A stretch of DNA of 35,039 nt from an uncultured Akkermansia sp. Its GTDB lineage: Bacteria > Verrucomicrobiota > Verrucomicrobiia > Verrucomicrobiales > Akkermansiaceae. Each line of letters opens with the position of its first letter. Positions within the stretch are counted from its first letter, which is position 1. The notes under the pieces are model-generated. The model was not told the DNA's origin. It made no database searches and saw only the letters and a list, made by a program, of their open reading frames with translations. Of the stretch, positions 1 through 9,025 are shown in pieces. Where the stretch lies: positions 1 to 35,039 of the forward strand of contig CANRET010000019.1 in assembly GCA_947629715.1 (NCBI GenBank), in the 5' to 3' direction. The position numbers and the translations under genes were made by a program.

Positions 1-20
1 TACTCTAGCATGCTTTGAAC

Positions 21-48
21 TTCTTGGCACCCTTTTTTGTGCCAAGAA
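21..48. repeat. 10-bp inverted repeat upstream of asd
   Basis: TTCTTGGCAC at 21-30 is repeated in exact inverse at 39-48, with an 8-base loop rich in T. The T run lies in the loop, not after the stem, so this is not a standard terminator on either strand. It could end an upstream transcript or bind a regulator. Nothing else was seen between base 1 and the asd promoter. Confidence 0.5.
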
Positions 49-103
49 CCTGTTGCATTTAATTTTGCAATCCACACAACAATCCTGCAAGACTATATTT
101 CAC

Positions 104-131
104 TTGCCATTTAGCGAAAATACGCTATACT
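104..131 (+). promoter_or_regulatory. asd promoter
   Basis: A -35 box TTGCCA (104-109) and a -10 box TATACT (126-131) are separated by 16 bases. Transcription would start near 138, leaving a leader of about 10 bases before the ATG at 148, too short for a normal ribosome binding site. Assigned by eye from the sigma-70 consensus. Confidence 0.6.
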
Positions 132-147
132 CGCGCACGAGCAGACG

Positions 148-1155
148 ATGAATGCGCAGCCGAAAGTAGCCATAGTGGGCGCCACGGGAGCCGTGGGAGT
201 AGAAATTCAAAAATGCCTGGAGTCGCGAAAATTCCCTCTCTCGGAGTTGAAGTTGCTGGCCTCGGCGCGCTCTGCAGGAAAGAAGGTGGAATATGCGGGC
301 ACGGTGCTGGAGGTGGAGGAACTTCGCCCGGAGAGTTTTCAAGGCATCGATATCGCGTTGTTTTCAGCGGGTGGCGACATATCGCGGGAGTACGCTCCCA
401 TCGCGGCCGATGCCGGGTGCGTGGTCGTGGATAATTCCTCCGCATTCCGACAAGAGGAGAATGTGCCTCTCGTGGTGCCGGAAATCAATGCCGACGCCGC
501 TCTGCGCCACCCGCGCAATATCATCGCCAACCCGAATTGCACGACTATCATCACGCTCATGGCGCTCTACCCGCTGCATCTCAAGTTCGGCCTGCGTATG
601 ATCGTAGCGAGCAGCTACCAGGCGGTCTCCGGCAGCGGACAGCACGGCATTGCAGAACTTGAGGATCAAGTGCGAGCCATTGTGCAAGGAGAGCCTGTGG
701 TGTGTAGAACTTATCCGCGCCAGATCGCTTTCAACGTGTTGCCTCAAATCGACCGCTTCACCGATACCGGGTACACAAAAGAGGAGCTCAAGATGCTTAA
801 CGAAGCGCGCAAGATTATGAGCCTGCCGGATCTTCAGGTGAGCTGCACCTGCGTGCGCGTGCCGGTATTCCGCAGTCACTCCGTCTCCTGTGTGGCACAG
901 TTCGACAAGCCGGTAGATGCGGACTCTGCCCGCGCCTGCTACGCCGGTATGCCCGGTGTGGCGCTCATGGACGACCCGGCGCAGGGAGTATGGCCCACTC
1001 CCCTCGACTCAACGAATGGCGACACCTGCTACGTGGGGCGTATCCGCAAGGATCTGGCGATTCCGAACGCCCTGAGTCTGTGGGTTGTGGGCGATCAAGT
1101 CCGCAAGGGCGCCGCCCTCAACGCGGTGCAAATTGCGGAATTGCTCATCCGCTGA
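148..1155 (+). CDS. asd: Aspartate-semialdehyde dehydrogenase
   Basis: NADP-dependent enzyme that reduces aspartyl phosphate to aspartate semialdehyde, the branch point to lysine/diaminopimelate, threonine and methionine. The 335-residue length is normal for the family. The N-terminal Rossmann motif GATGAVG is at residues 11-17. The catalytic cysteine is Cys131 in NPNCTT, followed by the active-site stretch SSYQAVSGSGQHG near 156-167; the active-site histidine is probably His244 in FRSH. The ATG at 148 places the dinucleotide-binding motif at the expected distance and follows a promoter by about 10 bases. The next gene, a prenyl synthase, begins 15-21 bases after the stop, so the two are probably cotranscribed although their pathways are unrelated. 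Confidence 0.95.
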   Translation: MNAQPKVAIVGATGAVGVEIQKCLESRKFPLSELKLLASARSAGKKVEYAGTVLEVEELRPESFQGIDIALFSAGGDISREYAPIAADAGCVVVDNSSAFRQEENVPLVVPEINADAALRHPRNIIANPNCTTIITLMALYPLHLKFGLRMIVASSYQAVSGSGQHGIAELEDQVRAIVQGEPVVCRTYPRQIAFNVLPQIDRFTDTGYTKEELKMLNEARKIMSLPDLQVSCTCVRVPVFRSHSVSCVAQFDKPVDADSARACYAGMPGVALMDDPAQGVWPTPLDSTNGDTCYVGRIRKDLAIPNALSLWVVGDQVRKGAALNAVQIAELLIR

Positions 1156-1176
1156 CCCCCCTCACTTGCTTTGGTT

Positions 1177-2067
1177 ATGACGGACATCCCCACCCTTATC
1201 CGGGCAACCGCTCAAAAGGTGGAGCAGCGCCTCGCCGCGCTCCTTCCTCCGCAGGATGCCGAACCCTCCGCGACTTTGCACCGTGCCATGCGCTACAGCA
1301 TCTTTGCGGGCGGCAAGCGCATCCGCCCTCTGCTCTGCCTGGAGTCCGCCAAAGCCTGCGGCGGCAGTGAGCACACCGCTCTGAATGCCGCATGCGCTCT
1401 GGAAACGCTGCACACGTACACGCTGATCCACGATGATTTGCCCTGCATGGACAACGATGATCTGCGCCGCGGGAAACCGACCAATCACAAGGTGTTTGGC
1501 GAAGGAATGGCCGTGCTCGCCGGGGATGCGTTGCTCACCGAAGCTTTTGCCATGGCGGCACGCGTGCCCGAAAATGAACGCTACGGCGTGCGCGACTACG
1601 TGGGCGAGCTGGCACGACTCACCGGCAGTCTCTTCCTGGTGGGCGGTCAGGCCCTGGACTTGGAGGGCGAGGGCCGTCCTCTCTCGCTCCGCGAAATCCG
1701 CGCTATCCACCTGGGTAAAACAGCCGCTCTCATTGAGGCCTCTGTTCGCCTCGGCGCCATGAGCGCGGCCTGCTCCCAACAACAGTTGGATTCCCTCTCA
1801 TTCTACGCTCGCAACCTCGGTCTTGCTTTCCAACTCATTGATGATATCCTGGACGTCACTTCCTCCCCCGAGGTGCTCGGCAAAAGCATCGGAAAGGATG
1901 AGAAGGCCGGGAAAGCAACCTATTGCGCCTTAGTCGGTCTGGAAAAGGCGCGAGCCGAGGCCCGCACCTGCACCGCTCAGGCTCGCGCCGCACTCAACAC
2001 TTTTGCAGAGTCCGCTCGCACGTCGCTGCTGAACATCGCGGATTATTTGTTGCAGCGCGAATTTTAG
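1177..2067 (+). CDS. ispA: Short-chain (farnesyl-type) polyprenyl diphosphate synthase
   Basis: Trans-prenyltransferase that condenses isopentenyl diphosphate with allylic diphosphates, giving precursors for quinone side chains and undecaprenyl carriers. From the ATG at 1177 it has 296 residues, the usual size of bacterial farnesyl/geranylgeranyl synthases. GGKRIRP at 45-51 binds isopentenyl diphosphate. The first Asp-rich motif is HDDLPCMDNDDLRRG, starting at residue 85; the insertion inside DDxxxxD is typical of bacterial FPP synthases. The second is DDILD in the C-terminal half. A TTG at 1171, two codons upstream in frame, is a possible alternative start; ATG is preferred. It lies 21 bases after asd. 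Product chain length cannot be settled by reading, so farnesyl versus geranylgeranyl remains open. Confidence 0.92.
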   Translation: MTDIPTLIRATAQKVEQRLAALLPPQDAEPSATLHRAMRYSIFAGGKRIRPLLCLESAKACGGSEHTALNAACALETLHTYTLIHDDLPCMDNDDLRRGKPTNHKVFGEGMAVLAGDALLTEAFAMAARVPENERYGVRDYVGELARLTGSLFLVGGQALDLEGEGRPLSLREIRAIHLGKTAALIEASVRLGAMSAACSQQQLDSLSFYARNLGLAFQLIDDILDVTSSPEVLGKSIGKDEKAGKATYCALVGLEKARAEARTCTAQARAALNTFAESARTSLLNIADYLLQREF

Positions 2068-2147
2068 ACTCTTGTTCACGCTGTTTTGTGTGGCATTCCA
2101 ACGCAGATTACTCAGTTAGAGAAAACGCATCTGCGGTGAAATTTGTA

Positions 2148-2176
2148 TTGACTTGTCGGGGCAGTAAGTTTAAACT
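2148..2176 (+). promoter_or_regulatory. Promoter of gapA
   Basis: TTGACT (2148-2153), a 17-base spacer and TAAACT (2171-2176). Transcription would begin near 2183, giving a leader of about 60 bases before the ATG at 2243. It sits in the 175-base gap after the prenyl synthase gene, so gapA is probably a separate unit. Confidence 0.65.
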
Positions 2177-2197
2177 CGTCGAGCGCTGCTGAGCTGA

Positions 2198-3250
<1,053 letters not shown>

Positions 3251-3278
3251 TCGACGACTTCGTCCGTGTATTTTCCCA

Positions 3279-3312
3279 AGCGGGAGGCTGTAAGAGCCTC
3301 CCGCTTTTTTTT
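3279..3312 (+). terminator. Rho-independent terminator after gapA
   Basis: A perfect 11-bp stem AGCGGGAGGCT (3279-3289) pairs with AGCCTCCCGCT (3295-3305) around a 5-base loop and runs into eight T residues (3305-3312). This is a textbook intrinsic terminator for gapA. Confidence 0.93.
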
Positions 3313-3535
3313 ACTCTTCCCAAAACTGTACGATCAGATACGAACCATGACGTATTCCAAACACGCCGCACGTATCCCGAAAAAACGCATCCCCGTAAAA
3401 CAAGACTATGGAACGGCATACGCGAGAAACTCAGGGAAAGGGCAATTGGATAAAGGCGCGGCTTTTACCTGCAGTATGATTCTCTGATGAAGTGAGGTGC
3501 AACGTGTCAATGCGTCTGCCGATTTAGAAGAAAGT
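3313..3535. other. Intergenic stretch, no gene supported
   Basis: Between the gapA terminator and the decayed beta-subunit fragment. A 46-codon plus-strand frame opens at 3348 and encodes a Lys/Arg-rich peptide without a recognisable motif, promoter or ribosome site. I do not call it a gene. The stretch may be part of a degraded gene. Confidence 0.4.
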
Positions 3536-3665
3536 TCACGCAACGGACAGTGTGACAACAAGCGAAGCAGTGACTGCAACGGCGATCAAGCCCGGCCCAT
3601 CCAAGCCCATAGCGTGCCTGAACAGGAAATTGGTACGATTCTCCTCTATGCAACCCGCAATATAC
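3536..3665 (-). pseudogene. Decayed C-terminal fragment of a decarboxylase beta subunit (MmdB/OadB-like)
   Basis: Read on the minus strand, this stretch encodes NRTNFLFRHAMGLDGPGLIA followed by AVAVT-type hydrophobic residues and a stop (3536-3538). The intact beta subunit at 3828-5246 ends with DRTNFLLMHAMGPNVAGVIG and then AVIAGYYITTLSGH-stop. The two agree at about half the positions and their stop codons fall within one residue of each other. No start codon or the rest of the roughly 430-residue protein is present upstream; the frame only runs back to about 3665. It is best read as the remnant of a tandem duplicate or older copy. The match is by eye; a chance partial match is unlikely given the shared RTNFL..HAMG core. 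Confidence 0.65.
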
Positions 3666-3827
3666 ATTCATTTCCTCTCAGTTCACTTCACGCAAGACGA
3701 GGTGAAAATAGAGACAGAACGCGAGTAATGGAAAAACTCCGACGTCCCTGACATATCTGGACAACAAACGCAAAAAGCGTGCACTATAATAGATTCATGC
3801 CAAGTCAACGAGACTGCGCGGCGTCCG

Positions 3828-5246
3828 TCAATGCCCGCTAAGGGTTGTAATATAGTAACCGGCAATGACAGCAGTACCTATCACACCCGCCACATTCGGT
3901 CCCATAGCGTGCATGAGCAGAAAGTTCGTGCGGTCAGCTTGTTGACCCACGTTGTGCGAAACGCGAGCTGCCATGGGTACGGCTGAAACCCCCGCCGAGC
4001 CAATGAGCGGATTGACGGGATTCTTGCTCCAGCCAGGGATGAGATTCATAATCTGCGCACAAAGCAGCCCGCACACCGTGGCCACGGCAAAGGCTACAAC
4101 ACCTAAACCTATGATAAGCAAAGTTTCCAGCTGCAAAAAGCGTCCGCCCTGCATCGTAAGCCCCACCGAAACGCCCAGTAAAATAGTGGTGATGTTCATG
4201 AGCTCATTTTGTGCACAAGAGACAAGGCGCTCTGTGACCTTGCACTCACGCAAGAAATTGCCAAGCATCAACATGCCGAGTAATGGCGCAGCATCGGGGC
4301 AAATGAGGATAGTTACAACCGTCACCACAAAACAGAAGAACAGCTTCTCACCGCGCGAGACTTGACGCAGGCTCTTCATTTTGATCTTGCGCTGTTTTTC
4401 GGTGGTGCAAAGTTTCATGAAAGGCGGCTGAATGAGCGGCACGAGCGCCATGTACGTGTATGCCGCCACGGCAATGGCGCCCAAGAGATGCGGCGCGAGC
4501 TTACTGGCCAGGAAAATGGATGTGGGGCCATCCGCGCCGCCGATAATGCCGATGGCTGAGGCCTCGCCCTTGGAGAAGCCGAGTGCCATGGCCGCAAGGA
4601 AAGTGAAAGCGACGCCCCCCTGAGCCGCCGCGCCGAGGAGAAGCGATTTCGGGGAGGCCAGGAGAGGCCCGAAGTCCGTGAGCGCGCCCACGCCCATGAA
4701 GATGAGCGCCGGAAAAATCTCGCACTTAATCCCCTGTCCCAAGAAGTCGAACAAGCCGGAGTTAAAGCCGATGATCATGAACTTCTGAGGCTTCTGCCCG
4801 GTCACCTGCACGGCCCCCTTCACCACCTTGCCGTCCTTCACCAGCGGGGCAACGACCATGGGTTCGTTCATGGCTGCCTCGTACTTCACCTTTTCCTCGG
4901 GCGTGAGGGCAGAGGTGTCCTGCATCGTGGGAGAAGAGTCCGCGTAAGGTGCCGCCGTTCCCGATATAAAGCCTACATCGTTGATAGTCGATGTCTGAAC
5001 GGTGTTTTCTTTGGAGATAGAGACGATTTGGCGCTGAGCCTGAGTGATGACCATGCCATTATCAGGAATGTTGGCAATGAGCGCGCCGAAAGCGATGGGC
5101 ACCAGCAGCAGCGGTTCAAACTGCTTGACCACACCGAAGTACAATAGCACTGCCACCACCGCCCACATGACATACATCTGCCAAGTCATGGCAAAGATGC
5201 CCATGCCCGAGATGAAGTCTGCAAAGGATTGTATAAGTTCCTGCAT
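3828..5246 (-). CDS. mmdB: Na+-translocating decarboxylase beta subunit (carboxybiotin decarboxylase)
   Basis: Integral membrane subunit that decarboxylates carboxybiotin and couples this to sodium export. It has 472 residues and many hydrophobic segments. The family cores are present: IFMGVGALTDFGPLLASP around 182-199, GIIGGADGPTSIF around 233-245 with the essential Asp in GGADGPT (Asp239), AVAAYTYMALVPLIQPP, and the C-terminal NPLIGSAGVSAVPMAARV and LLMHAMGPNVAG. Unusual is a hydrophilic insert of about 95 residues (roughly 65-158) between the first membrane region and GLFDFLGQG, which makes it longer than the common 400-430 residues. It is the last gene of the mmdA-D-C-B operon, 66 bases after the biotin carrier. 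The same family serves oxaloacetate and glutaconyl-CoA decarboxylases; the linked mmdA favours methylmalonyl-CoA. Confidence 0.94.
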   Translation of the reverse strand: MQELIQSFADFISGMGIFAMTWQMYVMWAVVAVLLYFGVVKQFEPLLLVPIAFGALIANIPDNGMVITQAQRQIVSISKENTVQTSTINDVGFISGTAAPYADSSPTMQDTSALTPEEKVKYEAAMNEPMVVAPLVKDGKVVKGAVQVTGQKPQKFMIIGFNSGLFDFLGQGIKCEIFPALIFMGVGALTDFGPLLASPKSLLLGAAAQGGVAFTFLAAMALGFSKGEASAIGIIGGADGPTSIFLASKLAPHLLGAIAVAAYTYMALVPLIQPPFMKLCTTEKQRKIKMKSLRQVSRGEKLFFCFVVTVVTILICPDAAPLLGMLMLGNFLRECKVTERLVSCAQNELMNITTILLGVSVGLTMQGGRFLQLETLLIIGLGVVAFAVATVCGLLCAQIMNLIPGWSKNPVNPLIGSAGVSAVPMAARVSHNVGQQADRTNFLLMHAMGPNVAGVIGTAVIAGYYITTLSGH

Positions 5247-5312
5247 ATCGATCTGTTAAACGAGATTAGGAAGAAGCTGCCCTCCCCCATCCGGTTTGCA
5301 TCCGAAAAAAAC

Positions 5313-5702
5313 TCAGGCAAGAGTCGCGAGCACTTGTCCCTCAGCGACGGTGTCACCAGGGCTTACACTGAACGAAGCAATGGTGCCGGCAACCGGAGCA
5401 GAAACGACAGTGTTCATCTTCATGGCTTCCAACGTGAGTACTTGATCGCCTTCTTTCACAACGGCTCCCGGCTTCACGTCCAGACTCACTACCTTGCCGG
5501 CCAGCGGACTGGGAATGGGAGTGCCGCCAGCGGCGGGCGCAGGAGCGGTAGCGGGCGCAGCAATGGGAGCTGCCACGGGAACCGGCGCCGGGACGGGTGC
5601 CACAGGAGCCGGGACAGGCGCCGCTGCCGGTGTGCTGCCACCAAGAGTTTCCACGGTCACATCGAAGGTCTGTCCTGCAACAGTGATACGGAGCTGTTTC
5701 AT
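5313..5702 (-). CDS. mmdC: Biotin carrier subunit of the decarboxylase
   Basis: Small biotin carboxyl carrier that shuttles CO2 from the carboxyltransferase to the membrane beta subunit. It has 129 residues. A short N-terminal beta segment (1-22) is followed by an Ala/Pro linker (about 24-61) with repeats of the PAPVAPVPAP kind, then a biotinyl/lipoyl domain (about 62-129). The biotin attachment site is EAMKM with Lys95. The flexible linker is typical of MmdC and the gamma subunits of glutaconyl-CoA decarboxylases. It lies 62 bases after mmdD and 66 before mmdB on the same strand. Biotinylation would require a BirA ligase encoded elsewhere. Confidence 0.94.
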   Translation of the reverse strand: MKQLRITVAGQTFDVTVETLGGSTPAAAPVPAPVAPVPAPVPVAAPIAAPATAPAPAAGGTPIPSPLAGKVVSLDVKPGAVVKEGDQVLTLEAMKMNTVVSAPVAGTIASFSVSPGDTVAEGQVLATLA

Positions 5703-5764
5703 AATGAATTGGATGGTTGAATATTGAGTTAAATTATTGATTAAGAATTAAAAAAGATGATTCA

Positions 5765-6205
5765 TCAGCTGTGCAGCGGAGTGTGCGAGTTCATGACGGC
5801 TGTACGTCCTCCCTGTGCGTAATTCCCCTGCACCGGTGTGATGGAGAGGATGCGCGCCTCATGCCCCACCGTCTCGCGCACGGCAGCGGCGAGAACGGCT
5901 ATAAGTTGCGGAGTGATCGAGGAAGCCGCAGCATCGTAAATGCCGGCAGCCAAAGCAGCCACCTGTGCCGGCGTGGGCGCGTCCGCAGTGGAAGGAACGG
6001 CGGCTGTCCGAAGCGCGTGTTCAGCGGCAGTCTGCGCCGCCTTGCGCTTCTCCTCCATGCGTACAGCCATCCTGCCGGAAATGGACAAGATGAGACTTAG
6101 AAAACCAAGGCAGCAAAACACCACCAACATGCCCGTGACTTGATAGGTGACGGCCTCTATATTTAAATTGCCAATATCGGCAAGAATGGTGGAAATCGCA
6201 CTCAT
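5765..6205 (-). CDS. mmdD: Decarboxylase gamma/delta membrane anchor (OadG/MmdD family)
   Basis: Small single-span membrane protein that holds the soluble carboxyltransferase to the membrane part of the sodium pump. From the ATG at 6205 it has 146 residues: one transmembrane helix (TGMLVVFCCLGFLSLILSI), a basic/charged cytoplasmic stretch, an Ala-rich region, then a C-terminal part (VAALAAGIYDAAAS...AVRETVGHEARI) seen in extended OadG proteins. A start 10 codons further upstream (6235) would overlap mmdA; the ATG at 6205 lies 10 bases after the mmdA stop and is preferred. Sequence conservation in this family is low, so the call rests on topology and operon position as well. Confidence 0.82.
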   Translation of the reverse strand: MSAISTILADIGNLNIEAVTYQVTGMLVVFCCLGFLSLILSISGRMAVRMEEKRKAAQTAAEHALRTAAVPSTADAPTPAQVAALAAGIYDAAASSITPQLIAVLAAAVRETVGHEARILSITPVQGNYAQGGRTAVMNSHTPLHS

Positions 6206-6215
6206 GAGAAAAAGG

Positions 6216-7781
6216 TCAAAGTGGCATGTTGCCATGTTTCTTGGCGGGTCGGGTTTCGCGTTTGCTCAGCAAAGTGCGCAGGGTAAGCGCGACCTTGGCA
6301 CGCGTCTGCGCCGGGTTAATCACCTCGGTCACCTGCCCCACTTCGGCAGCGGCGTATGGATTGTAAAAAGTCTGCGTGTAATCGTCCAGCAACTCTTTGC
6401 GGCGAGCTTCGCGCACCGCCTCGTCGTCAATGCTCTTTAGTTCACGTCCGTAAAGGATGGGGATAGCTCCCTGAGCGCCCATCACCGCAATTTCAGCGCA
6501 AGGCCAGGCGAATACGGCGTCCGCACCCAAATCTTTGCAGCACATGGCAATGTAGGCGCCGCCGTACGCCTTACGCAGGATCACCGTCACCTTGGGCACC
6601 GTGGCGGAAGAGTATGCAAAAATCATCTTGGCGCCGTGGCGAATGATGCCGCCACGCTCCTGCTGCTTACCAGGCAGGAATCCGGGCACATCAACCAAGT
6701 TCACCACGGGAACGTTGAAAGCATCGCAGCAACGAATAAATCGCGCGGCCTTGTCAGAAGCGTCAATATCCAGGCAACCGGCCTTCACGGCAGGCTGGTT
6801 GGCGATGATGCCCACAATCACGCCGCAGATGCGTGCAAAGCCCACAATGACGTTGCCGGCGAACTGCGCATGCACCTCCATAAAGCTCCCCTCATCCACC
6901 AGGTGAGTTATCACTTTCTGCATGTCCAGCGGTGTACTGTTGTCTTCCGGAATGATGTCATTCATGCCCTCGTCATCCGCCACGTTGAGAGGCACGTCCA
7001 AGTCGTGAGGCGGATCCTGCGCGTTGTTGGGCGGCAGGTAAGAGAGCAGCCGCTTGGCGATGTTAAGCGCATCCTCATCGCTTTGCGCAACAAAGTGGGC
7101 GTTGCCGGAAACGGAAGCATGCACAGCCGCCGAGCCAATCTCATCCATGGTGCATTGTTCATACGTGACTTGCTCAATAACCTTGGGTCCGGTGATATAC
7201 ATGCCTGCTGCACCGCCCTGGCGAATGATGATGAAGTCCGTGAGCGCCGGAGAATACGCCGCTCCGCCGGCACAGGGTCCGAGGATGAGTGAAATTTGCG
7301 GCACCACGCCGGATGCGGCAACGTTGTTATAGAAAACATGCGCAAAACCGGAAAGCGCCTCCACTCCTTCCTGCAATCTTGCTCCTCCGGAATCATTGAT
7401 CTGGATCACCGGGATGCCGGCTTTCAGCGCGTATTGCTGCGCATCGCATATCTTCATGGCATGCATGTACCCCAGCGACCCACCCTGCGCCATGAAATCG
7501 GCGGAAGAAGCCGCTACGGGCTGTCCGTTCACCAAACCGACGCCGACCACAATGCCCTCTGCAGGTATGTCCTTCTTGTCCATGCCGAAGTTGTGGCAAT
7601 GGTGCCGCGTATGCATGCCGAACTCCGTGAAAGAGCCCGGGTCGAACAAAATGTCCAGCCTTTCGCGCGCCGTTCGGTCCCCGACCGCGTGCCGCTTGTC
7701 AATTTTTTCCTGCCCGCCGGATTGCATGATTTTGCTGCGGCGCAAGTCCAACTCTTCCAGCAATTTTGGGTCGATAGCCAT
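6216..7781 (-). CDS. mmdA: Methylmalonyl-CoA decarboxylase / propionyl-CoA carboxylase-type carboxyltransferase subunit
   Basis: Cytoplasmic carboxyltransferase that moves the carboxyl group of an acyl-CoA, most likely methylmalonyl-CoA, to biotin on MmdC. It has 521 residues, standard for the PccB/MmdA family. N-terminal acyl-CoA domain: GDRTARERLDILFDPGSF (34-51), QINDSGGARLQEGVEALSG (127-145) with the oxyanion-hole GGA, and GPCAGGAAYSPALTDF (168-183). C-terminal domain: NQPAVKAGCLDIDASDKAAR, VDVPGFLPGKQQE and KAYGGAYIAMCCKDLGAD. It is the first gene of a four-gene operon with the beta, gamma and biotin subunits. That context points to a sodium-pumping decarboxylase rather than an ATP-using carboxylase, because no biotin carboxylase gene is nearby. 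The pathway is probably succinate to propionate. Confidence 0.95.
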   Translation of the reverse strand: MAIDPKLLEELDLRRSKIMQSGGQEKIDKRHAVGDRTARERLDILFDPGSFTEFGMHTRHHCHNFGMDKKDIPAEGIVVGVGLVNGQPVAASSADFMAQGGSLGYMHAMKICDAQQYALKAGIPVIQINDSGGARLQEGVEALSGFAHVFYNNVAASGVVPQISLILGPCAGGAAYSPALTDFIIIRQGGAAGMYITGPKVIEQVTYEQCTMDEIGSAAVHASVSGNAHFVAQSDEDALNIAKRLLSYLPPNNAQDPPHDLDVPLNVADDEGMNDIIPEDNSTPLDMQKVITHLVDEGSFMEVHAQFAGNVIVGFARICGVIVGIIANQPAVKAGCLDIDASDKAARFIRCCDAFNVPVVNLVDVPGFLPGKQQERGGIIRHGAKMIFAYSSATVPKVTVILRKAYGGAYIAMCCKDLGADAVFAWPCAEIAVMGAQGAIPILYGRELKSIDDEAVREARRKELLDDYTQTFYNPYAAAEVGQVTEVINPAQTRAKVALTLRTLLSKRETRPAKKHGNMPL

Positions 7782-7857
7782 GGATCATCTGGTTTTGTCC
7801 ATCGCTCCTCGGTCGAAAAGCGTTGCTTTCCTCCCTCGGACTGCAATGAGCTGCCCG

Positions 7858-7885
7858 ATTCTATCACATCAACATGCTTGTTAAA
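7858..7885 (-). promoter_or_regulatory. Possible promoter of the mmdADCB operon
   Basis: On the minus strand a -10 box TAGAAT (7863-7858) is preceded by a weak -35 TTTAAC (7885-7880) with a 16-base spacer. The leader would be about 70 bases before the ATG at 7781. The -35 match is poor, so the call is tentative. The rest of 7782-8055 holds nothing else recognisable. Confidence 0.4.
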
Positions 7886-8055
7886 AGCAAAAAAAATTCT
7901 TTCTTTCAGTAATTTTTGCCGCTGGCTCTCCACATGACGAGCCAACAATTAATCGTTTCATCGCGACCTGTATGACGCTGCAAGCCGTGACAAAGCGCGA
8001 AATTACAGCATCTAATGTTTTGATAGATAGTAGATAACTATTGGATGAGGCTCTC

Positions 8056-8085
8056 TTGACAAGCCGGGGAATTTGCCTCTACAAT
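8056..8085 (+). promoter_or_regulatory. Promoter of the outer membrane protein gene
   Basis: A perfect TTGACA (8056-8061), an 18-base spacer and TACAAT (8080-8085). Transcription would begin near 8092, giving a leader of about 66 bases. Confidence 0.75.
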
Positions 8086-8157
8086 CTCGTTTGCCTCAGG
8101 GAACGGGCAGGCCAAAATGCTTGATCCCGCAAGGCGACAGAAATAAAAAACATCATC

Positions 8158-8826
8158 ATGAAAACAGCATTATTTGCCTTAGCCGCCGCTGCCGCGCCCG
8201 TCATGGCCGGCACTCCTGCCGTCACGACAACCTCTACCACCTATACGGTCGTTGAACCAGCCAATCCCTACTCCATTGAGCTGGGTGTGGGTTACAACTT
8301 TGCCGCGCGGGATGTCCTGCGGATCGATGGAGGCGATGATTCTCCGGAAGTGGATACGCTGGGTGTAGATCTCACCGGCGTGTACACCGTGAATGAGAAC
8401 TCATCCTTCAACTTGCGATTCGGTTTTGCTACCGGATCAGATGATACACATTACGATGACGACATGACACTTGATGCTCGCGTCAACAATTTCTTCCTGA
8501 TGCCAGGCTACCGCTATACCCACCGCTTGGGTGAATACGTATCGGGATTCATCGGAGTGAATGCGGGTGTCATCAACGAGAGTCTGAAACTGAAACTGAC
8601 CGATGATTCAGGTCAGTTTCGTGCCCACGGTTCAGAGTTCGGCTTTGCATACTCTGCCGAAGTTGGCTTGCGCTACCGCATCTCCCGCCACTTCGACGTG
8701 TTCCTTGCTTATCAATTCTTCGGCTCTACCGCTGAACCAGGGTTGAATCAAATCGACCGTTCTGCCGTGCATGGCCGTGAGCAGCTCTACCACAGCGTTC
8801 GTGCCGGCATGACTTACGATTTCTAA
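8158..8826 (+). CDS. Outer membrane beta-barrel protein (OmpA/opacity-type small barrel)
   Basis: Secreted 222-residue protein. It starts with a signal peptide (MKTALFALAAAAAPVMAG, cleavage likely after Ala17). The mature part alternates polar and hydrophobic residues in strands such as SIELGVGYNFAA, FNLRFGFATGS, FFLMPGYRYTHRL, FAYSAEVGLRYRIS and HSVRAGMTYDF. It ends in Phe preceded by Asp and Tyr, the C-terminal signature recognised by the BAM machinery. The length and strand pattern suggest an eight-stranded barrel. The loops are rich in Asp/Glu (GGDDSPEVD, GSDDTHYDDDMT). No specific function can be read; a structural or adhesive role is possible. It has a strong promoter of its own and stands alone between divergent mmdA and convergent argS. 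Confidence 0.85.
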   Translation: MKTALFALAAAAAPVMAGTPAVTTTSTTYTVVEPANPYSIELGVGYNFAARDVLRIDGGDDSPEVDTLGVDLTGVYTVNENSSFNLRFGFATGSDDTHYDDDMTLDARVNNFFLMPGYRYTHRLGEYVSGFIGVNAGVINESLKLKLTDDSGQFRAHGSEFGFAYSAEVGLRYRISRHFDVFLAYQFFGSTAEPGLNQIDRSAVHGREQLYHSVRAGMTYDF

Positions 8827-8848
8827 ACTTCCTCCTCCCTTTTTCTTC

Positions 8849-8945
8849 CTCTCCCCTGCCCCGTTCACGGAAGCTTCTCTGCAGAAGCGGAGTGACGGGC
8901 AGGGAGAGTCGGATGGAAGCGGCTTCAGACCGGAAAACCGTCTGT
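8849..8945. repeat. Tandem hairpins downstream of the outer membrane protein gene
   Basis: A long imperfect hairpin spans 8849-8908: CTCTCCCC... pairs with ...GGGCAGGGAGAG, and a perfect inner stem GCTTCT/AGAAGC closes on CTGC. A second stem follows, CAGACCGG/CCGTCTG with an AAAA loop (about 8927-8945). Neither has a T run on either strand, so they are not standard terminators. They may stabilise the mRNA end or mark the boundary with convergent argS. Confidence 0.5.
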
Positions 8946-9025
8946 CGGCAAGGAAAGATGTCCAACCCGCAACAATGATTGCAAAGGAAGAGGTACAGAA
9001 AGACAGAACCCGGACTGAACTTAAT

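Noticed and set aside
3348-3487. Lys/Arg-rich 46-codon plus-strand ORF after gapA
   Set aside because: No promoter, ribosome site, motif or context supports it, and it follows a strong terminator.
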